Both the position numbers and the translations under genes were made by a program. 64,000 nucleotides of DNA from Chloroflexota bacterium. Lineage in GTDB: Bacteria; Chloroflexota; Anaerolineae; Anaerolineales; UBA4823. The notes beneath the pieces were generated by a model. That model ran no database searches, was not told the DNA's origin, and saw only the letters and a list, made by a program, of their open reading frames with translations. Positions 18,365-26,220 of this stretch are shown here, piece by piece (position 1 is the stretch's first letter; every line of letters starts with the position of its first letter). The DNA lies in contig JAKOUW010000163.1 of NCBI GenBank assembly GCA_029782365.1, positions 62,001 to 126,000 of the forward strand. The letters are read 5' to 3'.

Positions 18365-18787
18365 ATGGGAACTACTACGGTCAAATGGATTCAAGGTAAG
18401 CAGTTCATTGGCGTTGATTCAACCAACCATTCTGTTGTGCTCTCGACGCCGGGAGAAGGAATTGGTGTTAAACCCTCGGACTTGCTGCTGATCGCCGTCG
18501 CTGCTTGTACGGCGGTAGATGTCGTCGAAATCTTAGAAAAGAAGCGCATGCCGCTGTCGTTCATGGAAATCACGACGACCGGTGAGCAAGACCAGGATCC
18601 CCCCTGGACTTTTCGGAAAATTCATCTATCTTTTCGTCTGGCAGGTAAAGATCTAACGGAAAAAGCCGTCTCACAGGCAATCCTGCTTTCTGAAGAAAAA
18701 TATTGTTCTGTAGCAGCCACCGTGCGCGCAACGGCTGAGATTACGTTCAGTTTTGAGGTTTTGCAGCCGGAAGCGGTCATTCAATAA
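18365..18787 (+). CDS. OsmC/Ohr family peroxiredoxin-like protein
   Basis: A 140-residue OsmC-fold protein that reduces organic peroxides through a pair of cysteines. Cys48 (AVAACTAVDVVEIL) and Cys114 (SEEKYCSVAATV) are the two conserved positions. The ATG at 18365 has GAGGAG 4 nt upstream. Its TAA overlaps the response regulator ATG (TAATG), so stress defence and the two-component system are made together. With sulfur genes nearby, a role in handling persulfide or hydroperoxide is possible, but only the fold and cysteines are supported. Confidence 0.92.
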   Translation: MGTTTVKWIQGKQFIGVDSTNHSVVLSTPGEGIGVKPSDLLLIAVAACTAVDVVEILEKKRMPLSFMEITTTGEQDQDPPWTFRKIHLSFRLAGKDLTEKAVSQAILLSEEKYCSVAATVRATAEITFSFEVLQPEAVIQ

Positions 18788-19479
18788 TGCCCAAGAAAAT
18801 CTTGATTGTTGATGATGAGCCGCAGATCCTAAGAGGGCTTCGAGCTTACCTGGAAAATGCAGCCTACCAGGTGATCACTGCAGTTGATGGGCAATCGGCG
18901 CTGTCTATCTTTCAACGGGAAATGCCAGATTTCGTCATCTTGGATTTGAATTTACCAGGTGTGGATGGGTTGGATGTATGTAAAGCCATCCGACAAAAAT
19001 GGAACACCCCGATTCTAATGCTCACCGCCCGTGCAGAAGAGGCTGATAAGCTGGTTGGATTGGAATTGGGCGCCGATGACTACGTGGTTAAACCATTTAG
19101 CCCACGAGAGGTTGTGGCTCGGGTGCGCACAATCTTCCGCAGAGTGGATGGAGAGCAGCCCAAAGAAGACATTCTTTCAGTTGGCGATTTGCATATCAAC
19201 ATCGATGAGCACACCATCCAAATTGCGGGACAATCAGTCGATTTAACGGCAACGGAATTTGATATCCTGGTGGTGCTGGCGCGCCAACCTCGCCGGGTAT
19301 TCAGTCGTTTACAAATTATGGAACAGGCCCAGGGCAGCGCCTTCGAAGGCTATGATCGCACGATAGACGCCCATATAAAGAATATTCGTCAAAAAATCGA
19401 GCCCGATCCAAAACAGCCAGCCTATATCCATACAGTGCATGGTGTAGGTTATAAATTGGATATTCAGGGCAATGCCTAA
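18787..19479 (+). CDS. Two-component response regulator, OmpR/PhoB family
   Basis: A 230-residue regulator with an N-terminal receiver and a C-terminal winged helix. The acidic pocket is DDE near 8-10, the phospho-acceptor Asp near 53 (ILDLNLPGVDG), the conserved Thr in MLTARAEE and Lys in VVKPFSPRE. The output domain ends with the usual YIHTVHGVGYKLD. Its ATG overlaps the OsmC stop and its last codons overlap the kinase start, so the OsmC, regulator and kinase genes are translationally coupled. Targets are unknown. Confidence 0.95.
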   Translation: MPKKILIVDDEPQILRGLRAYLENAAYQVITAVDGQSALSIFQREMPDFVILDLNLPGVDGLDVCKAIRQKWNTPILMLTARAEEADKLVGLELGADDYVVKPFSPREVVARVRTIFRRVDGEQPKEDILSVGDLHINIDEHTIQIAGQSVDLTATEFDILVVLARQPRRVFSRLQIMEQAQGSAFEGYDRTIDAHIKNIRQKIEPDPKQPAYIHTVHGVGYKLDIQGNA

Positions 19480-20941
19480 AAGTCTAATTTTTAAATTGTT
19501 GGGGGCTTTTTCGTTCGTGATTGTCTTAGGGGCAGCGCTAATGTTCTGGCTTGTTTCGCAGGCTACCCGCAGTGCCTTCAATATCTACACTTCTCGCAGT
19601 GGGCAAATGTTGGCGCAACGCGCCGCTCCTCTTTTCGCGGACTTTTACCTTCAAGCGAATAGTTGGAGGGGCATTGATTTGTTTATTGAATCAAATTTAA
19701 CCTCCAACCTTGCAGCAAACCCGGGTGCGAACCATGGGGCAGGCCAGGGAAATGGGTTGGGCCGCATGGCAGGCACTGGACTCCTTAACGCGGCAGGTCA
19801 GCGATTTATCCTGTCTGACGCGCAAGGGGTCGTTATCAATGACACCAATGGAGAATTGGTGGGCACAAAACTCACTTCTGACCAATTGAAAGCAGGCACA
19901 TCTGTGGTTGTAGATAATAAAGTGGTAGGTACACTCATTATTGCAGCAGCGGATTTTGCTAACCCCGCCAGCCCGGCAGGTCAATTCATCGCGTCGGTCA
20001 ATCAATCAATTCTCCTGGCAGTGGCGGTGGCGGGAATCATTGCTTTATTGCTGGGCGCCGTCTTATTTTTTCAGATCACTGCTCCACTCCGGCTGCTCAA
20101 TAAAGCTGCCTTCGCCATCGCGCATGGACAGCTTGACCAGCGCGTAAATATCCAATCCCATGACGAATTAGGTGAATTGGGCGGGGCATTTAACCACATG
20201 GCAGAAAGCCTGGAGCGAGCGCAGACCCAAAGAAAACGCATGATTGCCGATATAGCCCATGAACTGCGCACACCTCTGGCGGTTATCCAGGTGAACCTGG
20301 AAGGCATGATGGATGGTGTGCTCCCTTTTAATAAGGAGCAGCTTGCCCTGACACGCGATGAAACACTTCTGCTGGGTCGCCTGGTTGGCGACTTGCGTTT
20401 GCTTTCTCTTGCTGAAGCGGGTGAATTAAAGTTGGAGCGCCGGCCCGAACAAATTGGTACGATAATCAACCAGGTTGTGGAAAGGCTGGCGCCTCAAACG
20501 CGCTTGAAACAAATCACTCTTGAAAGCTCAATCGCTCCCCAATTACCTGATTTGTGGGTAGATAGCGATCGTGTAGGTCAGGTTTTGGGGAATCTGATTA
20601 ATAACTCCATACGTTACACACCCCCTGGTGGGAGTATTACTTTGCAGGCTAAGATGGGAAACTCATCCCGCAATTTCGTCACAGTATCCGTCTTTGACAC
20701 AGGAAAGGGTGTCGATGCAAATGATCTCCCGTATATATTTGACCGTTTCTACAGGGCAGAAAAAGCACGCGACCGGGCCAGCGGTGGTTCAGGCCTTGGC
20801 CTGGCTATCGCCAGGCAATTGGTCGAAGCACATGGCGGCTCAATACGCGCCTTCAGCCCGGTGTTCGTCGATGCCTTCGGGCAGGGTTACGGCACGGAAG
20901 TATTGTTTGATTTACCCGTTACTGTCCACCCTATTTCTTAA
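19472..20941 (+). CDS. Membrane sensor histidine kinase (HAMP, HisKA, HATPase)
   Basis: A 489-residue kinase. Helix 1 (about 5-28) and helix 2 (about 173-195) enclose an extracytoplasmic sensor of about 140 residues, followed by HAMP, a HisKA domain with the phospho-acceptor in IAHELRTPLAV, and HATPase motifs (LINNSIRYT, DTGKGVD, GSGLGLAIARQ). The sensor contains a Gly-rich insert (GANHGAGQGNGLGRMAG) reminiscent of the secreted Gly/Met-rich protein at 17441; this may be chance. The start overlaps the regulator gene by 8 nt. Its 3' end overlaps the rhodanese gene on the other strand by 11 nt. Confidence 0.94.
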   Translation: MPKSLIFKLLGAFSFVIVLGAALMFWLVSQATRSAFNIYTSRSGQMLAQRAAPLFADFYLQANSWRGIDLFIESNLTSNLAANPGANHGAGQGNGLGRMAGTGLLNAAGQRFILSDAQGVVINDTNGELVGTKLTSDQLKAGTSVVVDNKVVGTLIIAAADFANPASPAGQFIASVNQSILLAVAVAGIIALLLGAVLFFQITAPLRLLNKAAFAIAHGQLDQRVNIQSHDELGELGGAFNHMAESLERAQTQRKRMIADIAHELRTPLAVIQVNLEGMMDGVLPFNKEQLALTRDETLLLGRLVGDLRLLSLAEAGELKLERRPEQIGTIINQVVERLAPQTRLKQITLESSIAPQLPDLWVDSDRVGQVLGNLINNSIRYTPPGGSITLQAKMGNSSRNFVTVSVFDTGKGVDANDLPYIFDRFYRAEKARDRASGGSGLGLAIARQLVEAHGGSIRAFSPVFVDAFGQGYGTEVLFDLPVTVHPIS

Positions 20942-21272
20942 TCGGCAGTCCAGCCCGGTGCCAGGCGCCCATTCCGCCACGAATGTTATAGGCTTTGTAA
21001 CCCAGGCTGAGTAATTGGCGCGTCGCCAGAGAACTGCGGCTGCCGCTGGCACATATGACCAAGATTTCTTTATCTATCGGCAGTTCTTTCACCTTCTTCC
21101 CTATTTCATTCAATGGGATCAGTTTTGCGCCAGCCACGTGCCCGGCGCGAAATTCCTCTGGCTCGCGCACATCTACCAAAATTGGAGCCGGTTTACTTTG
21201 TAAACGAGTATATGCTTCAGCCGCTTCGATATTCTGCTGTCCGCCGCCAACCAGTGACTTGAAAAAATCCAT
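20931..21272 (-). CDS. Single-domain rhodanese-like sulfurtransferase
   Basis: A 113-residue protein with one rhodanese domain. LVDVREPEEFRAGHVAGAKLIP is typical, and the active loop is CASGSRSS with the catalytic Cys present. Rhodaneses carry sulfane sulfur on this Cys as a persulfide. Basic residues in the loop (Arg) favour thiosulfate or low-molecular persulfide. The ATG at 21272 has AAAGGA 7 nt upstream. A short N-terminal helix (MDFFKSLVGGG) precedes the domain, and there is no signal peptide, so it acts in the cytoplasm. It is the first of the sulfurtransferases in this region. Confidence 0.92.
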   Translation of the reverse strand: MDFFKSLVGGGQQNIEAAEAYTRLQSKPAPILVDVREPEEFRAGHVAGAKLIPLNEIGKKVKELPIDKEILVICASGSRSSLATRQLLSLGYKAYNIRGGMGAWHRAGLPIKK

Positions 21273-21411
21273 AGCTTTGTCCTTTGCTGCGTTATTAAAA
21301 ATGTGTCCCATCTTCGGGGTTGGATGGGTAACAATCATACTATATCTGGATTAGACCAGGCTGAAAAAATCTATTTTTCGTAAAGTTCTTGCCAAGTCAT
21401 ATGTAACCCTT

Positions 21412-21439
21412 TTGGCGAACGTGCATCTAAAGCTATAGT
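21412..21439 (+). promoter_or_regulatory. Promoter of the DUF2892 gene
   Basis: TTGGCG (21412-21417), a 16-nt spacer and TATAGT (21434-21439), 34 nt before the ATG. Confidence 0.5.
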
Positions 21440-21473
21440 GATCTAATCTTTTGAAAACAATTAGGAGGTTCCG

Positions 21474-21698
21474 ATGGATGGTTTCTTTCAGTTTATGGCC
21501 TCGACCAATGGCCGGATTGTGCGCGCTGTAGCAGGTATTGTGTTGGTTTGGCTGGGGTTAGCTGTTGTTGGCGGCACAGGTGGATGGATACTGGCAATCG
21601 TTGGCCTGGTTCCACTGGCGGCCGGTGTGTTTGATTTTTGCGTGTTTTCAGCTCTGTTTGGCGGTAAATTCTGGGGCAAAGAAATCCGTAAGGCTTAA
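21474..21698 (+). CDS. DUF2892 (YgaP-type) membrane protein
   Basis: A 74-residue protein with two hydrophobic helices and the DUF2892 pattern (NGRIVRAVAGIVLVWLGL ... FCVFSALFG). In E. coli YgaP this domain is fused to a rhodanese; here it is separate, but divergent from a rhodanese gene 200 nt away. It may form a membrane anchor or channel for the sulfurtransferase product. A TTAGGAGG ribosome site precedes the ATG. It is a single-gene unit ended by the 21710-21743 hairpin. Confidence 0.88.
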   Translation: MDGFFQFMASTNGRIVRAVAGIVLVWLGLAVVGGTGGWILAIVGLVPLAAGVFDFCVFSALFGGKFWGKEIRKA

Positions 21699-21709
21699 CA
21701 GGCAAAGGG

Positions 21710-21743
21710 AATCGGCGTTTATGGAATACCATGAACGCCGATT
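21710..21743. terminator. Bidirectional terminator
   Basis: A 10-bp stem (21710-21719 with 21734-21743), extended by an inner ATGG/CCAT pairing and followed by a T-rich stretch. It lies between the convergent DUF2892 and LysR genes. Confidence 0.75.
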
Positions 21744-21749
21744 TATTTA

Positions 21750-22676
21750 CTATATTTTGAGCGCGCCAAAATTTACGATTTCGCTGCGTGTGTTTTTGAC
21801 AAAATCCCAAAATTCCATTTGAGAGCGGCTGAACGGCTGGCGGTGGTTGCGCACCAAATACAAATTGCGGTACAACTCCATCCCTTCCACTTTAATTTCG
21901 ACCACTCGCCCTAGAGCCAGCCCGCGTGCCGCTGCCAGCCGTGAGATGAAGGCAATACCCAGCTCTTCTTCGACGGCCATCTCAATCGCCTCAGCGTTCC
22001 CAAGCACCATGGCAATATTGAGCATCTCGGGTGTGATATCGTGTTGGCGCAGCCCATCAGCCACCACTTCGCGCGTGCCGGCTGCTTCTTCGCGTAAAAT
22101 CATAGGTTCATCCAGTAAATCGTCGGGAAATACCTGGCGATATTTTGCCCAGGGATGGTTGGCCGGCGCGATTAAGATCACATCATCCTGATAAAAATCC
22201 TGGTATTCAAAATCATGATTCTCAACTTTTTTGCTCATGACGCCGAGTGCCACATCGCCATTTCTAAGCTTGTTGACCAGCGAATCCCGGCTGGTCACCA
22301 ATACATTGATATGCACCCGTGAAAATAAACGCCGGAACCGGGCAATCAAACCGGGCAGTAAATATTTACCCGAGGCCGTCGTACAGCCGATATTCAACTC
22401 CCCCACCACTTCTCCCTGTAGGGAAGAGATGGTTTCTTCAATACGGCGAGACGAAGCAACCAATTCTTGCGCCATGGGTCTCAGCAGTTGGCCTGCCTCC
22501 GACAGATGGACGGATCTTCCCTGGCGCAGAAACAACTGCACAGCAAGCTGTTTTTCTAGCCCCTGGATCGCCTGGCTCACCGCCGGTTGGGAAATGTGCA
22601 GCTGGCGGCCCGCCTCACTGAAGCTGCCCAGGTCAGCAACCGTCAAAAAGATGTTGAGCACTTCCAGGTTTAGCAT
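21750..22676 (-). CDS. LysR family transcriptional regulator, CbbR/CysB-like
   Basis: A 308-residue regulator. The N-terminal helix-turn-helix is typical (FSEAGRQLHISQPAVSQAIQGLEKQL), followed by the linker and a two-lobe effector domain (GELNIGCTTASGKYLLPGLI, GVMSKKVENHDF, EEELGIAFISR). The ATG at 22676 has GAGGAG 6 nt upstream. CbbR- and CysB-like members respond to metabolites and control carbon or sulfur genes. It lies between a rhodanese/DUF2892 pair and the four-domain rhodanese gene, so sulfur genes are likely targets; this is inference from position. Confidence 0.93.
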   Translation of the reverse strand: MLNLEVLNIFLTVADLGSFSEAGRQLHISQPAVSQAIQGLEKQLAVQLFLRQGRSVHLSEAGQLLRPMAQELVASSRRIEETISSLQGEVVGELNIGCTTASGKYLLPGLIARFRRLFSRVHINVLVTSRDSLVNKLRNGDVALGVMSKKVENHDFEYQDFYQDDVILIAPANHPWAKYRQVFPDDLLDEPMILREEAAGTREVVADGLRQHDITPEMLNIAMVLGNAEAIEMAVEEELGIAFISRLAAARGLALGRVVEIKVEGMELYRNLYLVRNHRQPFSRSQMEFWDFVKNTRSEIVNFGALKI

Positions 22677-22750
22677 TGCGACTCCTCGTACACTTCGCCA
22701 GCGTCTGGTTTGATTATAGCTGATTTGCTCAATAAACACTTATAAAATGA

Positions 22751-22781
22751 TCAGCCCGTGAGTGCAAAACCCACGGGCTGA
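22751..22781 (-). terminator. Terminator of the four-rhodanese gene
   Basis: A perfect 10-bp stem (22751-22760 with 22772-22781) around an 11-nt loop, 20 nt beyond the stop of the rhodanese gene. The T-tract (TCATTTTAT) on the minus strand is short. Confidence 0.65.
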
Positions 22782-22800
22782 ATGCATCAAGGAAAATCTG

Positions 22801-24561
22801 TTATTTCTTCACGCCGTACTTGGCAGCGACCCAGGCGTTCATGCCTCCGCCCATGTTGTACACGTTGGTGTAACCGATCATGCGCAGAGCCATCATGGCG
22901 ATTGCGCCGCGGTGCCCAGATTGGCAAAGCGTAATGATCGACGCGGTTTTATCGGCAGGCAGTTGAGTCAGGTTATCGAAGAGCGTATTGATCTGGATAT
23001 TGACCGAACCGGTGATGTAACCGGTTGAAGTCACCTCCACGGTGTTGCGGACATCGATGATGAACGGCGCAGGGGTGGTCAGCGTGGCTGAATGCACTTT
23101 CATGGCGCCCATGCTGTAGAGATCATCCGGTAAGGCAAGCAAGAAAGCATTCAGACCGCGGAAGTGAGCGCTGTCAACTGTTGGTGCCGTGCCGGCTGCA
23201 GGCGCGGCAGGGGCGCCAGTTTCGAAAGGCAGGCTGGCTTTTTTCCAGGCGCTGAAGCCGCCGTTCAAATTGCGCACATTGGTGTAACCAAGCATGCGCA
23301 GCGCGGACATCACCATAGCGCCGCGGTGACCAGAGCCGCAGTAAATCACGATAGCCTGATCCTGGCCGGGAAGCTTATCCAAATTTTTCAAGACTTCACG
23401 CACCGGGATGTTGACTGCGCCCTTGATAAAGCCGCTGGCGACTTCGGAAGGCTCGCGCACATCGACCAGGAAGGGCGGCTTGTCTGCCAATTCGCGGGCC
23501 AAGACATCCGATTTCACAGTGTAGAAATCTTTGGGGAGGTTCTTGATGAAATCGCTCCAAGTTGAGCTCCAATCAACCCAGCCTACCACGGGCAGTTTGG
23601 CAGATTTCCAGCCATTTAGCCCTCCGCCCAAGTTGAACACATTGGTATATCCCAACAGCCTCAAGCCCATCATTGCCATAGCGCCGCGGTGGCCTGAGCC
23701 GCAGTAAATCACGATCGTAGCGGCTTTGTCTTGAGGCAGCTTATCCAGGTTCTTGAAGAAATCGCTCAATGGGATATTGACAGCACCATTGATGTAGCCA
23801 TCGTTGGTCCATTCATCTTTTGTGCGAACGTCTATGAGCGTGGGATGTGTGGCGCCGTCAAGAGCTTCTTTGACCTTGGCGCTGGCCATGCTGAATAGAC
23901 CATCTGGAAGCTTACTGAGGAAACCATCCAACATGGAATAAAGCGCCTGATCAGCGATGATCGCCGTGCTGATTTTCACGGGATCAGCCGGCTTTGAGCC
24001 AGTGACTACGGGTAACTTGGCAGCTTTCCAGCCATTTAAACCGCCGTTGACATTGCGAACATTGGTATAACCCAAAAGGCGCAGTGCGGCTGTGATCATC
24101 CCGCCGCGGTGGCCTGATCCGCAGTAAACCACGATCTTGGCATCGATGTTGGGCAGTTTATCCAGGTTGCGCAGCACGATGCGCACGGGAATATTCAGTG
24201 CGCCATCGATAAATCCATCTTTTTCAACCTCTGTTGCTTCACGCACATCCAGCAAGAAAGGCTTGTCGGCGCCTTTCAGTTCCTCAGCCAGGGCAGTAGG
24301 TTTGACTGCGCCAAAGCCCTTGTCCGCTGGAATGCTGTCCACCAGAGCGCTGAACAAAGCAACGACATCGGGCGCGGGCTCTGCAGTTGGGGTGGGAGGG
24401 ATCTGCGTTGGCGCTTCCACCGGCGCAGTGGTGGGTTTTTCCGCCAGCACCACCGCGGTTGGTTGGGCGACTGTCGTTTCGGCGGCCGTGGGTGCACAGG
24501 CGCCAAGCAGCATGCTCAAGATAAGCACAACTGCGAATACAAATTGAACTTTTTTGATCAT
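22801..24561 (-). CDS. Lipoprotein with four tandem rhodanese domains
   Basis: A 586-residue surface lipoprotein. The signal peptide ends in the lipobox LLGAC with Cys22. A Pro/Thr/Ala-rich spacer (23-65) is followed by four rhodanese domains, about 75-185, 205-325, 335-445 and 465-583. All four keep the catalytic Cys: 147, 287 and 408 in CGSGHR loops and 546 in CQSGHR. The copies also share LRLLGYTNV and GGLNGWK segments, evidence of in-gene duplication. Domain 4 is the most diverged. It should bind or transfer sulfane sulfur outside the membrane. The ATG at 24561 has GGAGG 6 nt upstream. Its promoter region is shared with the divergent ArsR gene. Confidence 0.95.
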   Translation of the reverse strand: MIKKVQFVFAVVLILSMLLGACAPTAAETTVAQPTAVVLAEKPTTAPVEAPTQIPPTPTAEPAPDVVALFSALVDSIPADKGFGAVKPTALAEELKGADKPFLLDVREATEVEKDGFIDGALNIPVRIVLRNLDKLPNIDAKIVVYCGSGHRGGMITAALRLLGYTNVRNVNGGLNGWKAAKLPVVTGSKPADPVKISTAIIADQALYSMLDGFLSKLPDGLFSMASAKVKEALDGATHPTLIDVRTKDEWTNDGYINGAVNIPLSDFFKNLDKLPQDKAATIVIYCGSGHRGAMAMMGLRLLGYTNVFNLGGGLNGWKSAKLPVVGWVDWSSTWSDFIKNLPKDFYTVKSDVLARELADKPPFLVDVREPSEVASGFIKGAVNIPVREVLKNLDKLPGQDQAIVIYCGSGHRGAMVMSALRMLGYTNVRNLNGGFSAWKKASLPFETGAPAAPAAGTAPTVDSAHFRGLNAFLLALPDDLYSMGAMKVHSATLTTPAPFIIDVRNTVEVTSTGYITGSVNIQINTLFDNLTQLPADKTASIITLCQSGHRGAIAMMALRMIGYTNVYNMGGGMNAWVAAKYGVKK

Positions 24562-24605
24562 TTCATCCTCCAAATTTGGTTGCGGAATTTTTCACAATTA
24601 TCAAA

Positions 24606-24633
24606 ATTATATTGAAATAAATTATCGAAACAA
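24606..24633 (-). promoter_or_regulatory. Promoter of the four-rhodanese gene
   Basis: On the minus strand, TTGTTT (24633-24628), a 16-nt spacer and TATAAT (24611-24606), 45 nt before the ATG. The long palindrome at 24654-24695 lies just upstream of the -35 box. Confidence 0.6.
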
Positions 24634-24653
24634 GTGACAAATATAACGCCTGC

Positions 24654-24695
24654 TTATCGTTATTACTTATCATTGTTGATAAGTAATAACGATAA
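24654..24695. repeat. Perfect 19-bp inverted repeat, candidate operator
   Basis: The arms 24654-24672 and 24677-24695 match without error around the 4-nt loop TTGT. The arms are AT-rich and there is no T-tract, so it is not a typical terminator. It lies about 20 bp upstream of the rhodanese -35 box, so binding of a dimeric regulator is the simplest reading. Confidence 0.7.
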
Positions 24696-24926
24696 CAAAT
24701 AAACGGTTGGTAAACACTTCGAAATGCTGAGTTTTTCCTAAACCAGATGTTAAATCCCAATTTCTATTTTTTTGATTGATTATCATTCGAAAGATAATTT
24801 TTAATTATGGATTGAGATAAAGAATTCGAATACCTTCTTGTTACATTTGGCACTAACCAACGGCTGCGCTTTGGGCTATTATTTCTTGTGGAGAACATAC
24901 GAATATACGTATAAGGTAAATTGCTT

Positions 24927-25268
24927 ATGGACAAAAATTTGTTGACTGATGAGATTAATCAATTGCATGCTGAATTATGCTCGGCGATGGCCGACCCGCG
25001 GCGCATCATGATGTTATATATGCTGGAAGCGAGCTCTCAATCGGTCAATGAGATCAGCGACAAAATCGGTCTCAGCCAGCCCGCCACTTCACGACATCTG
25101 AAAGTGCTGCGCGACGCTGGCCTGGTGCGGGCAACCCGTCAGGGGATGAACGTGGAATACTCGCTGGCCGATGGCCGGTTGATCGAGGCGCTTGATTTGC
25201 TGCGCCTGGTGTTACGCGACCGGATTCGCCATCGTGCGAATTTGATGAATATCAATATTGAAGGATAG
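24927..25268 (+). CDS. ArsR/SmtB family transcriptional regulator
   Basis: A 113-residue winged-helix repressor. The recognition region reads ISDKIGLSQPATSRHLKVLRDAGLV, and the wing GMNVEYSL. It lacks the ELCVCDL metal site and has only one Cys (Cys18), so a metal or two-Cys persulfide switch of the ArsR or BigR kind is not possible within one chain. The ATG at 24927 has AAGG about 10 nt upstream. It is the first gene of the run leading into the trihaem cytochrome 8 nt later, and is divergent from the four-rhodanese gene, so it probably controls both sides. Confidence 0.93.
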   Translation: MDKNLLTDEINQLHAELCSAMADPRRIMMLYMLEASSQSVNEISDKIGLSQPATSRHLKVLRDAGLVRATRQGMNVEYSLADGRLIEALDLLRLVLRDRIRHRANLMNINIEG

Positions 25269-25276
25269 GAGGCTTC

Positions 25277-26188
25277 ATGCAAACGCGCAAACTGTATTTA
25301 CTTCCGCTGGTTGTGGGCAGTTTCCTGCTAATTGGGATCGTGCTTTTTTGGCCTACTCTGACAGCCAATGCCCAATGCGGTTCGCAGGCTTCATCGTGCA
25401 AGACGTGCCACGAAACGCAAAATGCGAAACCAGTCAATAATGATGGCAACGGCTGGCATACCGGACATGCCTTTGGCGATTTCTGCTATTCCTGCCATGG
25501 CGGCAACAATCAAAGCATGGTTAAGGATGAAGCGCATACGGGGATGGTTCCCCCGATGTCTGATATTAAGATCGCCTGTGCGGGCTGCCATCCCGACGAT
25601 CTGAATGAGCGCGCCAAAAAATACGCCGATGCCTTGGGAATCACGTTGGGCGCAGCGTCGGCTGCCACCAGCGCGCCAGCGGGTGATCAATCGACCGTAG
25701 AGCCTGCTGCAGCTCAACCCCAATCCACCAGCCAGCCCGCGCCAGTGGTCGTTGTGGCAGCGCCGCAGGCTACCAAAGAAATCGATTATGTCGCTCTGTA
25801 TGCGGGGGAAACAGGAATGAATTGGGGCGATGTAATCCTGGGAGTGTTGATTTTCTTGGTTGCAACAGGTGGAGGAGTTTTTATTTACGCCAACGAACGG
25901 AAATTACGCGGACTTCCGATGTTCGGGTTCTCAGCCGCTGGCCACTCGGTAGAAGCAAACACGGCGCCAAAAGTACCTGGTTACTCAGATGAAGTGGCCG
26001 CATTGCTGCCCCTTATCGCCAGGCTTGACCCGGTCGGTTTGCACGCGTTGAAGCGCATCCTGGAAAAACCAGACCAGGCGAACGAAATGCTGCACAGTCT
26101 CTCACACCTGGACTCTGACTTGATCCGCCGGCTGCGCAGCCTGGATAAAGATTCACGCTCATTGTTGATGGCCCTGGCAGGCGATTGA
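25277..26188 (+). CDS. Membrane-anchored trihaem cytochrome c
   Basis: A 303-residue protein. An N-terminal signal/anchor helix (about 6-28) is followed by three CxxCH haem c motifs: CKTCH at 41-45, CYSCH at 70-74 and CAGCH at 101-105, with nearby His residues as possible second ligands. A Pro/Ala/Gln-rich linker leads to a second helix (about 184-204), and the C-terminal 95 residues are cytoplasmic and helical (LDPVGLHALKRILEKP). ATAGGAGG lies just before the ATG. It probably passes electrons between the membrane and an outer partner. Neighbours are ArsR and the YeeE/YedE pair. Confidence 0.9.
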   Translation: MQTRKLYLLPLVVGSFLLIGIVLFWPTLTANAQCGSQASSCKTCHETQNAKPVNNDGNGWHTGHAFGDFCYSCHGGNNQSMVKDEAHTGMVPPMSDIKIACAGCHPDDLNERAKKYADALGITLGAASAATSAPAGDQSTVEPAAAQPQSTSQPAPVVVVAAPQATKEIDYVALYAGETGMNWGDVILGVLIFLVATGGGVFIYANERKLRGLPMFGFSAAGHSVEANTAPKVPGYSDEVAALLPLIARLDPVGLHALKRILEKPDQANEMLHSLSHLDSDLIRRLRSLDKDSRSLLMALAGD

Positions 26189-26220
26189 TGATTTGGTATT
26201 GAAATAGAAAGGCTTTGAAA

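Larger units (their letters stand above)
24562..24926. other. AT-rich divergent regulatory region without a gene
   Basis: This 365-bp stretch separates the divergent rhodanese and ArsR genes. It holds the rhodanese promoter, the 42-bp palindrome at 24654-24695, and a 16-bp near-palindrome TATCATTCGAAAGATA at 24781-24796. A shorter ATTCGAAT lies at 24824-24831. No coding sequence or RNA gene is visible in it. Confidence 0.7.

Noticed and set aside
22801-24561. A DNA repeat element inside the four-rhodanese gene
   Set aside because: The internal similarity follows the protein domains and drifts at third bases, so it is gene duplication, not a mobile repeat.
24718-24830. Three TTCGAA sites as an operator array
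   Set aside because: TTCGAA also occurs in many coding regions here, so the count alone is not significant; only the longer palindromes are reported.
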